Assembly: GCA_016790435.1 (NCBI GenBank)
Contig: JAEUPE010000145.1
Coordinates: 1-45,569, forward strand
Direction of reading: 5' to 3'
DNA from: Rubrivivax sp.
GTDB lineage: Bacteria > Pseudomonadota > Gammaproteobacteria > Burkholderiales > Burkholderiaceae_C
DNA length: 45,569 nt
Both the position numbers and the translations under genes were made by a program. The notes under the pieces were generated by a model. That model was not told the DNA's origin. It searched no databases and saw only the letters and a list, made by a program, of their open reading frames with translations. Each line of letters begins with the position of its first letter. Position 1 is the stretch's first letter. This document shows, piece by piece, positions 16,149 through 26,858 of this stretch.

Positions 16149-17963
16149 ATGACCCCCAACGAACGCGACGAACCGCGCCCTTCGAACCAGGCCGGCGGCG
16201 ACTCGCTCATCCGCAAGGACCTCGCCGCGCTCGCCGTGCGGCCGCACTGGCGCGCCGATGCCCCGGCGCCGGGTTCGTTCTCCTGGGTGGCCATGCGCGA
16301 GCGGCTGTCCGGCCTGCCCGGCGGCGGCCTCAACATCGGCTTCGAGGCGCTCGACCGGCCGGTGCGCGAGGGGCGTGGCGAGCACGTCGCACTGCACTGG
16401 CTCGGCGCGGAGGGAGGTGAGCGCCGCATCACCTACGACGAACTGCGCCGGCTGGCCAACCGCTTCGCGAGCGCCATCACGCGGCTGGGCCTCGGCCGTG
16501 GCGAGCGGCTCTTCGTGCTCGCGCCGCGGCTGCCCGAGTTGTATGTCGCCATCCTCGGTGCGCTGAAGGCCGGCGTCGTTGTCTCGCCACTCTTCTCGGC
16601 CTTCGGGCCGGAGCCGATCGCCACGCGCATGAACCTCGGCCAGGGCCGGGCGCTCGTCACCACGCCCGGGCTCTATGCGCGCAAGGTGGCGCCGGTGATC
16701 GCGCAGATCCCGACGCTGGCCCACGTGCTGCTCATCGATGACGGCAGCGGCGCCTGCCCGGCCGGCACGCACGACGTCGGCGCGCTGCTGCACGACGCGG
16801 GTGTCGAGGGCGAAGCCTTCGAATGCGCCGCCACGCGCCCGGACGAGATGGCGCTGCTGCACTTCACCAGCGGCACCACCGGCCGGCCCAAGGGCGCCAT
16901 GCACGTGCACGAGGCCGTGGTCACGCACTACGCCACCGGCCTCTATGCGCTCGATCTGCATGCCGACGACATCTTCTGGTGCACCGCCGACCCCGGCTGG
17001 GTGACCGGCATGTCCTACGGTGTCATCGCGCCTTTGCTGCACGGCGTGACGATGGTCGTCGACGAAGCCGAGTTCGACCCCGAGCGCTGGTACACGATCC
17101 TGCAGGAGCACGAGGTCAGCGTCTGGTACACCGCGCCGACCGCAATCCGCATGCTGATGAAAGCCGGCACGGCCCTCGCGAAGCGGTTCCCGCTGCCGAG
17201 GCTGCGGTTCGTCGCCAGCGTGGGCGAGCCGCTCAACCCCGAGGCCGTGCGCTGGGGCCAGGAGGCGCTGGGCCTGCCGATCCACGACAACTGGTGGCAG
17301 ACGGAGACCGGCGGCATCATGGTCGCCAACGGGGCTGCGTTCGACATCAAGCCGGGCTCCATGGGCCGGCCACTGCCGGGCGTCGAGGCGGCCATCGTCG
17401 AGCGGCTCGAGAGCGGTGGCGTGCGCCTGATCGATGCGCCCGATACGCAAGGCGAGCTGGCGCTCAAGCGCGGTTGGCCCTCGATGTTCCGTGGCTACCT
17501 GCACGAGGACGATCGCTACCGCAAGTGCTTCGCCGGCGAGTGGTACCTCAGCGGCGACCTCGTGCGGCGCGATACCGACGGAAACTACTGGTTCGTCGGC
17601 CGGGCCGATGACGTCATCAAGTCAGCCGGCCACCTCATCGGGCCTTTCGAGGTCGAGAGCGTGCTCATGGAGCATCCGGCCGTGGTCGAGGCCGGCGTCA
17701 TCGGCAAGCCCGATGCGCTGCTCGGCGAGGTCGTCAAGGCCTTCGTCGCCCTGCGGCCCGGCCACGAGGCCAGCGAGGCTTTGATGCGCGAACTGATGGC
17801 CCATGCCCGCAAGCGGCTCGGCGCGGCCGTGGCGCCGAAGGAGATCGCCTTCGCGGCCTCGCTGCCGCACACACGCAGCGGCAAGATCATGCGGCGGCTG
17901 CTGAAGGCCCGTGAGCTCGGCCTGCCCGAGGGCGATACCTCGACGATGGAGGGCGCGGCATGA
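16149..17963 (+). CDS. Acetyl-CoA synthetase-like AMP-forming acyl-CoA ligase
   Basis: 604 residues of the ANL family. Features are the P-loop-like [10 protein letters not shown] (240-249), the adenine-binding block [10 protein letters not shown], the hinge region [11 protein letters not shown], and the acetylation-sensitive catalytic Lys579 in TRSGKIMRR. Acetyl-CoA synthetases usually have about 650 residues, and this slightly shorter form resembles the AcsA/AcoE type. It would activate acetate or another short acid to its CoA ester. The ATG at 16149 is preferred over one 12 bases upstream. Its stop overlaps the next start (ATGA at 17960), so it is translationally coupled to the 2-oxo acid dehydrogenase genes. 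An Fnr-type box lies 53 bases upstream. The acyl substrate is not certain. Confidence 0.86.
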   Translation: MTPNERDEPRPSNQAGGDSLIRKDLAALAVRPHWRADAPAPGSFSWVAMRERLSGLPGGGLNIGFEALDRPVREGRGEHVALHWLGAEGGERRITYDELRRLANRFASAITRLGLGRGERLFVLAPRLPELYVAILGALKAGVVVSPLFSAFGPEPIATRMNLGQGRALVTTPGLYARKVAPVIAQIPTLAHVLLIDDGSGACPAGTHDVGALLHDAGVEGEAFECAATRPDEMALLHFTSGTTGRPKGAMHVHEAVVTHYATGLYALDLHADDIFWCTADPGWVTGMSYGVIAPLLHGVTMVVDEAEFDPERWYTILQEHEVSVWYTAPTAIRMLMKAGTALAKRFPLPRLRFVASVGEPLNPEAVRWGQEALGLPIHDNWWQTETGGIMVANGAAFDIKPGSMGRPLPGVEAAIVERLESGGVRLIDAPDTQGELALKRGWPSMFRGYLHEDDRYRKCFAGEWYLSGDLVRRDTDGNYWFVGRADDVIKSAGHLIGPFEVESVLMEHPAVVEAGVIGKPDALLGEVVKAFVALRPGHEASEALMRELMAHARKRLGAAVAPKEIAFAASLPHTRSGKIMRRLLKARELGLPEGDTSTMEGAA

Positions 17964-19027
17964 AGCCGGGGCGCGAGACCGCCACGCCCGCCAACGCAGG
18001 CAACCCGGCTCGCCCGACTGCGGCCGATGCCGAGGCACTGACGCGCTACGCCATCGACCCGGCGAGCCACGGTCGCGAGTTCTGCCTGGCACGGCTGCGC
18101 GACATGCTGCGCATCCGCCGCATGGAGGAGCGCTGCGCGCAGCTCTACGGCGAAGGCAAGATCCGCGGCTTCCTGCACCTCTACATCGGCGAGGAGGCGG
18201 TGGCCGCGGGCGTGCTGCCCAACCTCGCGCCCGAGGACAACGTGGTCGCCACCTACCGCGAGCATGGCCACGCGCTGCTGCGCGGCGTGCCGATGAAGTC
18301 GATCATGGCCGAGATGTACGGCAAGCAGGAGGGCTGCTCGCGCGGGCGCGGCGGCTCGATGCACCTGTTCGACCGCGCGACGCGCTTCTACGGCGGCAAC
18401 GCCATCGTCGGCGGCGGCCTGCCGCTGGCCGTCGGGCTGGCGCTGGCCGACACGATGCTGCCGCGGCCGGGCGCCGTCACCGTCTGCTTCTTCGGCGAAG
18501 GCGCGGTGGCCGAAGGTGCCTTCCACGAGTCGATGAACCTTGCTGCGCTCTGGCGCCTGCCGGTGCTCTTTGTCTGCGAGAACAACCTCTACGCGATGGG
18601 CACGGCACTTTCGCGCAGCGAGGCGCAGATCGACCTGACGAAGAAGCTCGCGGGCTACGGCATCGCCACCGGCCACGTCAACGGCATGAACGTGCTCGCC
18701 GTGCACGACGCCGCGCGCCAGGCGCTGGCGCAGGTGCGTGAGCAGCGCACGCCGTTCTTCCTCGAGCTGCACACCTACCGCTTTCGCGCGCACTCGATGT
18801 TCGACCCCGAGCTCTACCGCGACAAGGCCGAGGTCGAGCGCTGGAAGACGCACGGGCCGATCCACTCGTTCACCGACAAGCTCAAGGCGGCCGGCCTGAT
18901 GTCGGAGGCCGACTTCGCCCGCCTCGACTCGGAGGCGATGGCCGAGGTGGAGGCGGCGGTGGCGTTTGCCGAGGCAGGCACCTGGGAAGCCGTGTCCGAG
19001 CTGGCGCGTGACGTCAGCGCGGCGTGA
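17960..19027 (+). CDS. pdhA: Pyruvate/acetoin-type dehydrogenase E1, alpha subunit
   Basis: 355 residues. The thiamine diphosphate motif runs from Gly179 ([12 protein letters not shown]) to CENNLYAM. The phosphorylation-loop region [11 protein letters not shown] and the substrate-channel histidine region [12 protein letters not shown] are conserved. The protein pairs with E1-beta (next but one feature) as an alpha2beta2 E1, decarboxylating a 2-oxo acid and reductively acylating the lipoyl group of E2. The start overlaps the end of the ligase gene by four bases. Pyruvate, acetoin and branched-chain 2-oxo acid enzymes share this fold. The neighbouring short-chain ligase and the E2 make pyruvate the simplest guess, with acetoin as the alternative. 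Confidence 0.86.
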   Translation: MKPGRETATPANAGNPARPTAADAEALTRYAIDPASHGREFCLARLRDMLRIRRMEERCAQLYGEGKIRGFLHLYIGEEAVAAGVLPNLAPEDNVVATYREHGHALLRGVPMKSIMAEMYGKQEGCSRGRGGSMHLFDRATRFYGGNAIVGGGLPLAVGLALADTMLPRPGAVTVCFFGEGAVAEGAFHESMNLAALWRLPVLFVCENNLYAMGTALSRSEAQIDLTKKLAGYGIATGHVNGMNVLAVHDAARQALAQVREQRTPFFLELHTYRFRAHSMFDPELYRDKAEVERWKTHGPIHSFTDKLKAAGLMSEADFARLDSEAMAEVEAAVAFAEAGTWEAVSELARDVSAA

Positions 19028-19046
19028 TCGTTGCCGGATCGCGGAT

Positions 19047-19074
19047 TGATCGCAACCTGATCACAACCTGATCG
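19047..19074 (+). repeat. 11-base tandem repeat between E1-alpha and E1-beta genes
   Basis: TGATCGCAACC (19047-19057) is followed directly by TGATCACAACC (19058-19068) and then by TGATCG (19069-19074). The period of 11 bases is about one helical turn. It occupies most of the 78-base spacer between the two E1 genes. It may be a protein-binding site or the trace of slippage; no other role is visible. Confidence 0.5.
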
Positions 19075-19105
19075 TCCGAGCGTTCTGAATCGTCCGAAGA
19101 GCGAC

Positions 19106-20086
19106 ATGCCCACCACCACCTACCGCGAAGCCCTGCGCGCCGCGCACCGCGAGGCCCTGCAGCGCGACCCGCGCGTGTTCGTCATGGGCGAGGATGTCGG
19201 CCGCTATGGCGGCAGCTACGCGGTGACCAAGGGCCTGCTGGAGGAGTTCGGCGAGGCCCGCATCCGCGACACGCCGCTGTCGGAGCTCGGCTTCGTCGGC
19301 GCCGGCATCGGCGCGGCCATGGGCGGCATGCGCCCCATCGTCGAGGTGATGACGGTCAACTTCAGCCTGCTGGCACTGGATGCGATCGTCAACACCGCCG
19401 CGGCGTTGCGCCACATGTCCGGCGGGCAGTTCTCGGTGCCGGTCGTCATCCGCATGGCCACCGGCGCCGGGCGCCAGCTGGCGGCGCAGCATTCGCACAG
19501 CCTGGAGGTCTGGTACGCGCACGTGCCGGGGCTCAGGGTGCTGGCGCCGGCGACGCTGGCCGACGCGCGCGGCATGCTCTGGCCGGCGTTGCAGGACCCG
19601 GACCCGGTGATCCTCTTCGAGCATGCGCAGCTCTACAACGCCGAGGGCGAACTCGCCGACCCCGCGCCGGCGGTCGACATCGCCCGCGCTGCCGTGCGGC
19701 GCGAGGGCGGCGACCTCACGCTCGTCACCTACGGGGGCAGCCTGCCGCGTGCGCTGGCGGCGGCGGAATTGCTGGCCGGCGAAGGCATCGCCGCCGAGGT
19801 CATCGACCTGCGGGTGCTGCGGCCGCTCGACATGGCCACCGTGCTCGCTTCGGTGCGCAAGACGCATCGCGCGCTCGTCGTCGACGAAGGCTGGCGCACC
19901 TGCAGCCTCGCCGCCGAGGTGATGGCGCGCATCGCCGAGGAGGCCTTCTACGACCTCGATGCGCCGCTGGCGCGCGTGTGCAGCGAGGAAGTGCCGATAC
20001 CCTACGCCTGGCACATGGAGGAGGCGGCGCTGCCGATGCCGCCCAAGATCGTGGCCGCGGCGCGCGCGCTGCGGCATCCGGCGTGA
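19106..20086 (+). CDS. pdhB: Pyruvate/acetoin-type dehydrogenase E1, beta subunit
   Basis: 326 residues, the usual length of E1-beta. Conserved blocks are [33 protein letters not shown], the mid-protein [16 protein letters not shown] and the C-terminal [15 protein letters not shown]. It completes the heterotetrameric E1 with the alpha subunit. It begins 78 bases after E1-alpha, across the 11-base tandem repeats, and precedes the E2 gene by 36 bases, so all belong to one transcription unit unless the repeats mark an internal promoter. Confidence 0.87.
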   Translation: MPTTTYREALRAAHREALQRDPRVFVMGEDVGRYGGSYAVTKGLLEEFGEARIRDTPLSELGFVGAGIGAAMGGMRPIVEVMTVNFSLLALDAIVNTAAALRHMSGGQFSVPVVIRMATGAGRQLAAQHSHSLEVWYAHVPGLRVLAPATLADARGMLWPALQDPDPVILFEHAQLYNAEGELADPAPAVDIARAAVRREGGDLTLVTYGGSLPRALAAAELLAGEGIAAEVIDLRVLRPLDMATVLASVRKTHRALVVDEGWRTCSLAAEVMARIAEEAFYDLDAPLARVCSEEVPIPYAWHMEEAALPMPPKIVAAARALRHPA

Positions 20087-20122
20087 CCGGGGTGCCAAAG
20101 CGGCCTTCGTGGTGAGTGCGCG

Positions 20123-21553
<1,431 letters not shown>

Positions 21554-21559
21554 GAGACG

Positions 21560-21811
21560 ATGACACGCGACGAACTGCAGGCGCAATTGCTCGTGGCGCT
21601 GGGCGAGATCGCGCCCGAGGTGGACCTCGCCGCGCTGGACGCGCGGCGGCCGCTGCGCCAGCAGGTCGACCTCGACTCCGCCGACTGGCTCAACTTCCTC
21701 GTGGCCGTGCACGAGCGGCTCGGCGTCGACATCCCCGATGCCGAGGCCGGGCGCCTGCGCACGCTGGAGCAGATCGTCGACTTCTGCGAAGGGCGCGGCG
21801 CGGGAGCGTAG
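21560..21811 (+). CDS. Acyl carrier protein
   Basis: 83 residues, acidic, with the carrier-protein pattern. The phosphopantetheine attachment serine is Ser40 in VDLDSADWLNF, where Asp-Ser is conserved but the usual following Leu is Ala. A helix III-like end follows (LRTLEQIVDFCEG). Its start is only 6 bases after the E2 stop, with the GGAG of AAGGAG overlapping that stop, so it is translated with the dehydrogenase subunits. The link between a 2-oxo acid dehydrogenase and a dedicated carrier protein is unusual. It might accept acyl groups from the ligase or the E2, but nothing in the sequence proves this. Confidence 0.8.
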   Translation: MTRDELQAQLLVALGEIAPEVDLAALDARRPLRQQVDLDSADWLNFLVAVHERLGVDIPDAEAGRLRTLEQIVDFCEGRGAGA

Positions 21812-21845
21812 GCCGCTGGTCGGCGCGCCGGGCGCCGACCCGATC

Positions 21846-21872
21846 ACCGCGCGAACCGCGCGAACCGCGCGA
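21846..21872 (+). repeat. Tandem 9-base repeat ACCGCGCGA x3
   Basis: Three exact head-to-tail copies of ACCGCGCGA lie in the 210-base gap between the carrier protein and CBS-pair genes. No terminator or promoter is clear in that gap. A short array like this in GC-rich DNA may simply be slippage. Confidence 0.45.
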
Positions 21873-22021
21873 CGAGTCGGCTCGATCCGGCGCCCGATGA
21901 TCAGCCCGATCGCTTGCGCGCCGTCAATCGGCTTGGCGCCGAACGGAGCACCATCGCCGCCATGCGCGTGTCCGTCGTCTCGTGCTGACGGCGGCCGCAC
22001 CAACCTGATCGGACTTCCTCC

Positions 22022-22603
22022 ATGACCGTGGCCTCCATCTGCTCGCGCCACATCGTGAGCGTGCACCGGGACGAGACATTGACGCAGGCGGCGCGCCTGA
22101 TGCGCGAGCATCACGTCGGCAGCGTCGTCGTCACCGAACCCCGCGCCGATGGCACGCACGTCGTGGGCCTCGTCACCGACCGCGACCTCGTGATCGAGGT
22201 GCTGGCCCGGGGCCTGGAGGGCGCGGCGGTCCCGGTGGGCGCCATCGTCGGCAGCGGCCCGCTCCTGAGCGTGCCCGAGGAGGCCGACTTCGGCGAAGCC
22301 ATCGCCCTCATGCAGACCGGCGGCGTGCGCCGGCTGCTCGTGCGCGACGCCGAGGGGCACCTGGTCGGCGTGCTGTCGTTCGACGACCTGATGCGCGTGT
22401 GCGGCGCCCAGATGGCCGGCCTCGCCGCCGTGCTGGCCAGAGGGCAGGTGCGCGAGCAGGCCAACGCCGGCCCGCTGGATGAGCCGGGGGCATCGCCGCC
22501 CGTCCGGCCGACCCCGGCCCCGACAGCCGCCCCGAAGCCGAGGCTGCGCGTGCCGGCGATGGGCACGGCGGGCTGGCCGATGCCCACCGAGGGCCTGCGA
22601 TGA
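22022..22603 (+). CDS. CBS-pair domain protein
   Basis: 193 residues. Two CBS motifs fill residues about 1-135: ICSRHIVSVHRDETLTQAA with VVGLVTDRDLV, then GSGPLLSVPEE with LVGVLSFDDLM. A Pro/Ala-rich, probably disordered tail of about 50 residues follows. CBS pairs (Bateman modules) bind adenine nucleotides or NAD and act as energy sensors. A stand-alone CBS-pair protein, Hrp1 (Rv2626c), is among the strongest members of the mycobacterial DosR regulon, and this gene sits in a similar set. The ATG is preceded by GGACTTCC and a short purine-poor leader, so its ribosome binding site is weak. Confidence 0.84.
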   Translation: MTVASICSRHIVSVHRDETLTQAARLMREHHVGSVVVTEPRADGTHVVGLVTDRDLVIEVLARGLEGAAVPVGAIVGSGPLLSVPEEADFGEAIALMQTGGVRRLLVRDAEGHLVGVLSFDDLMRVCGAQMAGLAAVLARGQVREQANAGPLDEPGASPPVRPTPAPTAAPKPRLRVPAMGTAGWPMPTEGLR

Positions 22604-22770
22604 GGAACCGGTTTGCGACGGCCGAGGTGCCAGCGCCGGCCGCGCTGCGCTGACCGCTCGACGCTGGCCGGTGCCGGCTTGACGCTAGATGCCGCGAGCC
22701 GGCCTCGGTGCCACGTGGCGGCAGCAGCAGGATGCCGCGCGTGGCGTCACGGCCGCGCACCGCAGGACCG

Positions 22771-25332
22771 ATGAGCGAAGACCTTCCCTACTGGAGCCTG
22801 CCGGCCGACGAGATGCTCGCGCGGCTGGGCTCGAGTGCGTCGGGGCTGCCGGAGCCCGAGGCCGCGGCCCGCCTGGCGAACGAAGGCCCCAACGTCGTCC
22901 GGCCGCAGCGCGACACGACCCTGCTGCACCTCGCGCTGCGGCAGTTCGCCAGCCCGCTGGTGCTGATCCTGGTCGTCGGCGCCGTCATCTCGCTCTTCGT
23001 GCACGAGTGGTGGGATGCGGTGACCATCCTCGTCATCTTGCTGGGCAGTGCGGCCCTCGGCTTCGCACAGGAGGCGCGTGCCTCGGCCGCGATGGCGCGG
23101 CTGCGCGAACGCCTGGCCCTGACGTGCCGTGCCCGCCGTGGCGGGACGGTCGGCACCGTCCCGGCGGCGTCGCTGGTGCCCGGCGACATCGTCGAGCTCA
23201 GCGCCGGCAACCTCGTGCCTGCCGATGGCGTGGTGCTCGCCTCGCGCGATTTCCTGGTCGTCGAGTCCAGCCTCACGGGCGAGTCGCTGCCGGTGGAGAA
23301 GCGGCCCGGCCAGGTGCCGGCCGGCGCGCCGTTGCGCGAGCGCGCGAACAGCGTCTTCCTCGGCAGTTCCGTGCGCAGCGGCACGGCCAGCGTGCTCGTC
23401 GTGCGCACCGGGCGCCGCACGGCCATGGGGGGCGTGGCGGCGCGTCTCGCCGCGCCAGCCCCCGAGGGGGACTTCGCGCGTGGCGTGCGCCACTTCGGCG
23501 AACTGCTGCTGCGCGTCATGCTGGCGGTCGTGGTCGCCGTGCTGGTGGTCAATCAGTGGCTCGGGCGGCCGGTCATCGACTCGCTGCTCTTCGCGATGGC
23601 GCTCGCCGTGGGGCTCTCGCCGGAACTGCTGCCCGCGATCGTCAGCGTCGCCTTGTCGGGCGGGGCACGCCGCCTCAATGCCGCCGGGGTGCTCGTGCGG
23701 CGGCTGGAGGCGATCGAGGACCTCGGCGGCATGGATGTGCTCTGTACCGACAAGACCGGCACGCTGACGACCGGCCTCATGGCGCTCGAGGCGGCCGTGG
23801 ACACCGAGGGCGCGCCGTCGCGGGAGGTGCTGCAGCTGGCGTGCCTGAACGCGTCGTTCGAGACCGGCATCGAGAACCCGATGGATGTGGCCCTCGTGGC
23901 CGCCAGCCGCGACGCTGGGCTCACGACCGCGGGCTGGAGCAAGGTCGACGAGATCCCGTACGACTTCGTGCGCAAGCGCCTGACGATCGTGGCGCAGCCC
24001 ATGTTGGCCGGGGGCGCTGAAGCGCGCCACTGCATGATCGTCAAGGGGGCCGCGGCGCCGGTGCTGGGCATCTGCCGCGAGGTGGCGCAGGCCGGCGGCC
24101 GCGTGCCGCTGACCGAGGCCCTGCGGCAGCGCCTGGCCGACGACCTGCGCGCGCATGGCGAGCGCGGCGTGCGCGTGCTCGCCCTGGCCACGCGCGAGGG
24201 TCCGCCGCTGGAACGCTACGAGGTGGCCGACGAGACCGGCCTGACGCTGCGCGGCTTCCTGCTCTTCGCCGACCCGCCCAAGCCCGAGGCGGCGGACACC
24301 TTGCGCGCACTCGCCGCGCGCGGCGTGCGCGTGAAGATCCTCACCGGCGACAACCGGCATGTCGCGGCGCATGTCGGCGCGACGCTCGGGCTCGACCCCG
24401 GGCGGCTGCTCACCGGCGAGGCCATCGCCGGCCTGCGCGACGAGGCCCTGTGGCACCTGGCCGAGACGACCGACCTCTTCGTCGAGCTCGAACCGGCGCA
24501 GAAGGAACGCATCGTGCGCGCCCTGCAGCACCGCGGGCATGCCGTCGGCTACCTGGGCGACGGCATCAACGACGCGCCGGCGCTGCACGCGGCGGACGTG
24601 GGCATCTCCGTGGACCAGGCCGTCGACGTGGCGCGCGAGTCGGCCGACCTCGTGCTGCTGCGGCCTGACCTGGCGCTGTTGCTGGCCGGCATCGTGGAGG
24701 GGCGGCGCACCTTCGCCAACACGATGAAGTACATCGCCATCACCACGAGCGCCAACTTCGGCAACATGGTGAGCATGGCGCTGGTGACGCCGCTGCTGCC
24801 CTTCCTGCCGCTGACCGCGACGCAGATCCTGCTCAACAACCTGCTGTCCGACCTTCCATCGCTGGCCCTGTCCACCGACGCCGTCGACGAGCAGCACTTG
24901 CAGCGCGCGCAGCGCTGGGACGTGCACGAGGTGCGCCGGTTCATGATCGCGTTCGGCCTCACCAGTTCGGTGTTCGACCTCGCGGCCTTCGCCCTGCTGA
25001 TGCGCGGCTTCGAGGCCGACGCACCGCTCTTCCACAGCGCCTGGTTCGTGCTGTCGCTGCTCACCGAACTGGCCGTCGTGCTGGTGCTGCGCACGCGCTT
25101 GCCGGTGTGGCGCAGCCGCCCTGGCGCGCTGCTGGTGGGTGCGACCGTGGCCATGGCGCTTGTGGCGCTGGCGCTGCCCTACGTGCCGCCGGCGGCGCGC
25201 TGGTTCGGGCTGGTGCCGTTGGCCGGCAGCCTGCTGGCGACGATGCTCGTGCTGGTCGTCGCCTACGCGCTCGCCACCGAGGGTGTGAAACACGCGCTGG
25301 CGGCTTCCGCCCGCAAGGCCCATCCGGCTTGA
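22771..25332 (+). CDS. mgtA: Magnesium-type P-ATPase (MgtA/MgtB-like cation transporter)
   Basis: 853 residues. An N-terminal cation-ATPase domain (about 1-70) is followed by the actuator motif TGES (169-172), the membrane motif GLSPELLPAIV, phosphorylated Asp327 in CTDKTGTLT, and the hinge GDGINDAPAL (596 onward). The last membrane helices form the C-terminus. The SPELLP motif and the sequence around Asp327 match MgtA/MgtB Mg2+ importers better than Ca2+ pumps, which have a PEGLP motif. No MgtC or Mg2+ leader is seen upstream. The ATG at 22771 is chosen because the family N-terminus begins there. The DosR regulon contains the P-ATPase CtpF, so a cation pump fits the dormancy-like context. 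Confidence 0.85.
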   Translation: MSEDLPYWSLPADEMLARLGSSASGLPEPEAAARLANEGPNVVRPQRDTTLLHLALRQFASPLVLILVVGAVISLFVHEWWDAVTILVILLGSAALGFAQEARASAAMARLRERLALTCRARRGGTVGTVPAASLVPGDIVELSAGNLVPADGVVLASRDFLVVESSLTGESLPVEKRPGQVPAGAPLRERANSVFLGSSVRSGTASVLVVRTGRRTAMGGVAARLAAPAPEGDFARGVRHFGELLLRVMLAVVVAVLVVNQWLGRPVIDSLLFAMALAVGLSPELLPAIVSVALSGGARRLNAAGVLVRRLEAIEDLGGMDVLCTDKTGTLTTGLMALEAAVDTEGAPSREVLQLACLNASFETGIENPMDVALVAASRDAGLTTAGWSKVDEIPYDFVRKRLTIVAQPMLAGGAEARHCMIVKGAAAPVLGICREVAQAGGRVPLTEALRQRLADDLRAHGERGVRVLALATREGPPLERYEVADETGLTLRGFLLFADPPKPEAADTLRALAARGVRVKILTGDNRHVAAHVGATLGLDPGRLLTGEAIAGLRDEALWHLAETTDLFVELEPAQKERIVRALQHRGHAVGYLGDGINDAPALHAADVGISVDQAVDVARESADLVLLRPDLALLLAGIVEGRRTFANTMKYIAITTSANFGNMVSMALVTPLLPFLPLTATQILLNNLLSDLPSLALSTDAVDEQHLQRAQRWDVHEVRRFMIAFGLTSSVFDLAAFALLMRGFEADAPLFHSAWFVLSLLTELAVVLVLRTRLPVWRSRPGALLVGATVAMALVALALPYVPPAARWFGLVPLAGSLLATMLVLVVAYALATEGVKHALAASARKAHPA

Positions 25333-25430
25333 GCGTGCTCAACGGCAGCGCGGCAGCCCTCCTTAGATTGCCTTTGCGTGACGCGCCCAGGACGGCGCGA
25401 CGCGACCCCACCCAACCGAAGGAGCCCGTC

Positions 25431-25865
25431 ATGAACGCACTGACCCGCAGCGACAAGATGTTCGACGACCTGTTCCCCGAGTTCTTCCGCCGCTTTGCGC
25501 GGATGCCGGCCACGATCGAGGGGCCGGCCGACATCCGCGTCGAGGTGAAGGAGGACGACAAGGGCTACGAGGTGCGCGCCGAGGTGCCCGGCGCGAAGAA
25601 GGAGGACATCCGCGTCGCCATCGACGGCAACGTCGTTTCCATCAGCACCGAGGTGAAGGAAGAGAAGGAGGAGAAGTCGGAGAAGGGCGCCGGCGGTCGG
25701 CGCACCCTCGTGCGCGAGCTGTACTACGGCAGCTGCGCGCGCAGCTTCACGTTGCCGCACGAAGTCGACGCCAAGGGCTCGACCGCCAAGCTCGACAACG
25801 GGGTGCTCACGCTGCGACTGCCTCGGGCCACCGAGAGCGCGAGCCGGACGTTGAAGATCGACTGA
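25431..25865 (+). CDS. Hsp20 / alpha-crystallin family small heat shock protein
   Basis: 144 residues, the normal size for bacterial small heat shock proteins. The alpha-crystallin domain spans about 45-140 (IRVEVKEDDKGYEVRAEVPG, split near residue 50; AKLDNGVLTLRLPRA near the end). It has the conserved NGVLTL core and a short C-terminal extension. The ATG has a good ribosome binding site, AAGGAG, 6 bases upstream. It acts as an ATP-independent holdase for unfolded proteins. Its last 59 bases overlap the 3' end of the convergent Crp/Fnr gene. HspX, the DosR-regulated alpha-crystallin of M. tuberculosis, is the functional parallel. Confidence 0.88.
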   Translation: MNALTRSDKMFDDLFPEFFRRFARMPATIEGPADIRVEVKEDDKGYEVRAEVPGAKKEDIRVAIDGNVVSISTEVKEEKEEKSEKGAGGRRTLVRELYYGSCARSFTLPHEVDAKGSTAKLDNGVLTLRLPRATESASRTLKID

Positions 25866-26655
25866 GCGCCCGCCGCGAAGGGGCCGCGCCCTTGGCCGGC
25901 TCCTCCAGCGGCCCGCGCGTGCAGTGCGCATGCGCGCGCAGGCCTTCCATGTCGACGATCTCGACCTCGCGGTTGGCCACCAGCAGGAAGCCGCGGTCGG
26001 CCAGCAACCCGAACGAGCGGCTCACCGTCTCGTGCGCCACGCCGAGGTGGCTGGCGATCTCGCGCCGGTTCATGCGCAGGCGCAGGCGCCGCGGCGACAG
26101 CCCTTGCTCGGCCATGCGAACAGAAACATGCAGCAGGAAGCGCGCCAGGCGCGCGTCGGCGGCCACGGCCGACATCAACTCCGCCAGCTCGATGGCGCGG
26201 CTGATCTGCCTCGAAAGCGTCGCCTGCAAGGCGTGGTCGAAGCCGGCGTGTGCGTGGCGCAGACCGTCGAATTGGCGCAGTGGCAGCGTGAACACGACGC
26301 TGTCCTCCAGCGCGATGGCGGCGCTTGCATAGTGCCCGTTCGCCAGCCCGTCGTAGCCCAGCAGGTCACCGCGAAGGGCGAATCCGAGCACGTGTTCGTA
26401 GCCGTCGTCGCCTGTCTTCACGCTCTTGAAAGTGCCGGCGTGCACGACGCAGATCTGGCGCGCCGGCGCGCCTTCGTGCAGCAAGGCCGAGCCGGCAGCG
26501 ACACGCTGGCGCAGCGGCGGCGATGCGTCCAGCGAAGGGGTGGGCGCCGCAACCAGTTCCTGCAGGACGCGCAAGAGGTCGGACTCAAGGTCGGGGTTCG
26601 GCCGGGCCGGTGGCGCCACCATGATCGGATCGCGGTTGGAGAGCGTGTGCAGCAT
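25807..26655 (-). CDS. Crp/Fnr family transcriptional regulator without Fe-S cysteines
   Basis: 282 residues. The cyclic-nucleotide-like domain (about 35-160) carries the Fnr-like YEHVLGFALRGDLLGYDGL. The helix-turn-helix (about 190-240) reads REIASHLGVAHETVSR; its E-T-V-S-R matches the E-T-I-S-R of Fnr that reads TTGA half-sites. The N-terminal cysteine cluster needed for a [4Fe-4S] oxygen sensor is absent: only two cysteines exist, one in ICVVHAG and one near the C-terminus. The C-terminal tail of about 25 residues (PSRRALSRSSTSGSRS) is basic and low in complexity and is encoded opposite the 3' end of hsp20. I chose the ATG at 26655; one at 26622 is possible. Likely targets are the two TTGA-N6-TCAA boxes in this cluster, one of them in its own upstream region. 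Confidence 0.86.
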   Translation of the reverse strand: MLHTLSNRDPIMVAPPARPNPDLESDLLRVLQELVAAPTPSLDASPPLRQRVAAGSALLHEGAPARQICVVHAGTFKSVKTGDDGYEHVLGFALRGDLLGYDGLANGHYASAAIALEDSVVFTLPLRQFDGLRHAHAGFDHALQATLSRQISRAIELAELMSAVAADARLARFLLHVSVRMAEQGLSPRRLRLRMNRREIASHLGVAHETVSRSFGLLADRGFLLVANREVEIVDMEGLRAHAHCTRGPLEEPAKGAAPSRRALSRSSTSGSRSRWPEAVAA

Positions 26656-26821
26656 GGTCCGTACTCCTGCTTCGTTGATTGGTCTTGTGGCCCCGCGCCG
26701 TGGCGCTACCGATGCAGGGAGCTTGGCCCTCCAAGGGGCCGGCGGCAATCGGCCAGTGGCTTGCGCCAACGCGCCATTGCGACGCGCTTCGACGTCAGCC
26801 GTTTGGCGGACGCGTTCGGAA

Positions 26822-26858
26822 AAGTCCTACAGCGGCGCGGCGTATTTGGATAGGACTT
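26822..26858. promoter_or_regulatory. Inverted repeat AAGTCCTA / TAGGACTT
   Basis: AAGTCCTA (26822-26829) and TAGGACTT (26851-26858) are exact reverse complements, 29 bases centre to centre, upstream of the sensor kinase/response regulator operon. The right arm overlaps the Fnr-type box by two bases. The AGTCC/GGACT core recalls half-sites of DosR/NarL-type regulators, so autoregulation by the response regulator at 28494-29201 is possible; this is inference. Confidence 0.45.

Noticed and set aside
19047-19074. CRISPR-like or iteron-origin repeats
   Set aside because: The units are directly adjacent with no spacers, and no replication protein or DnaA box cluster is nearby.
22747-25323. An antisense frame covering the whole P-ATPase gene
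   Set aside because: It is the frame shadow of the ATPase; His-, Gln- and Arg-rich translation, no motifs.
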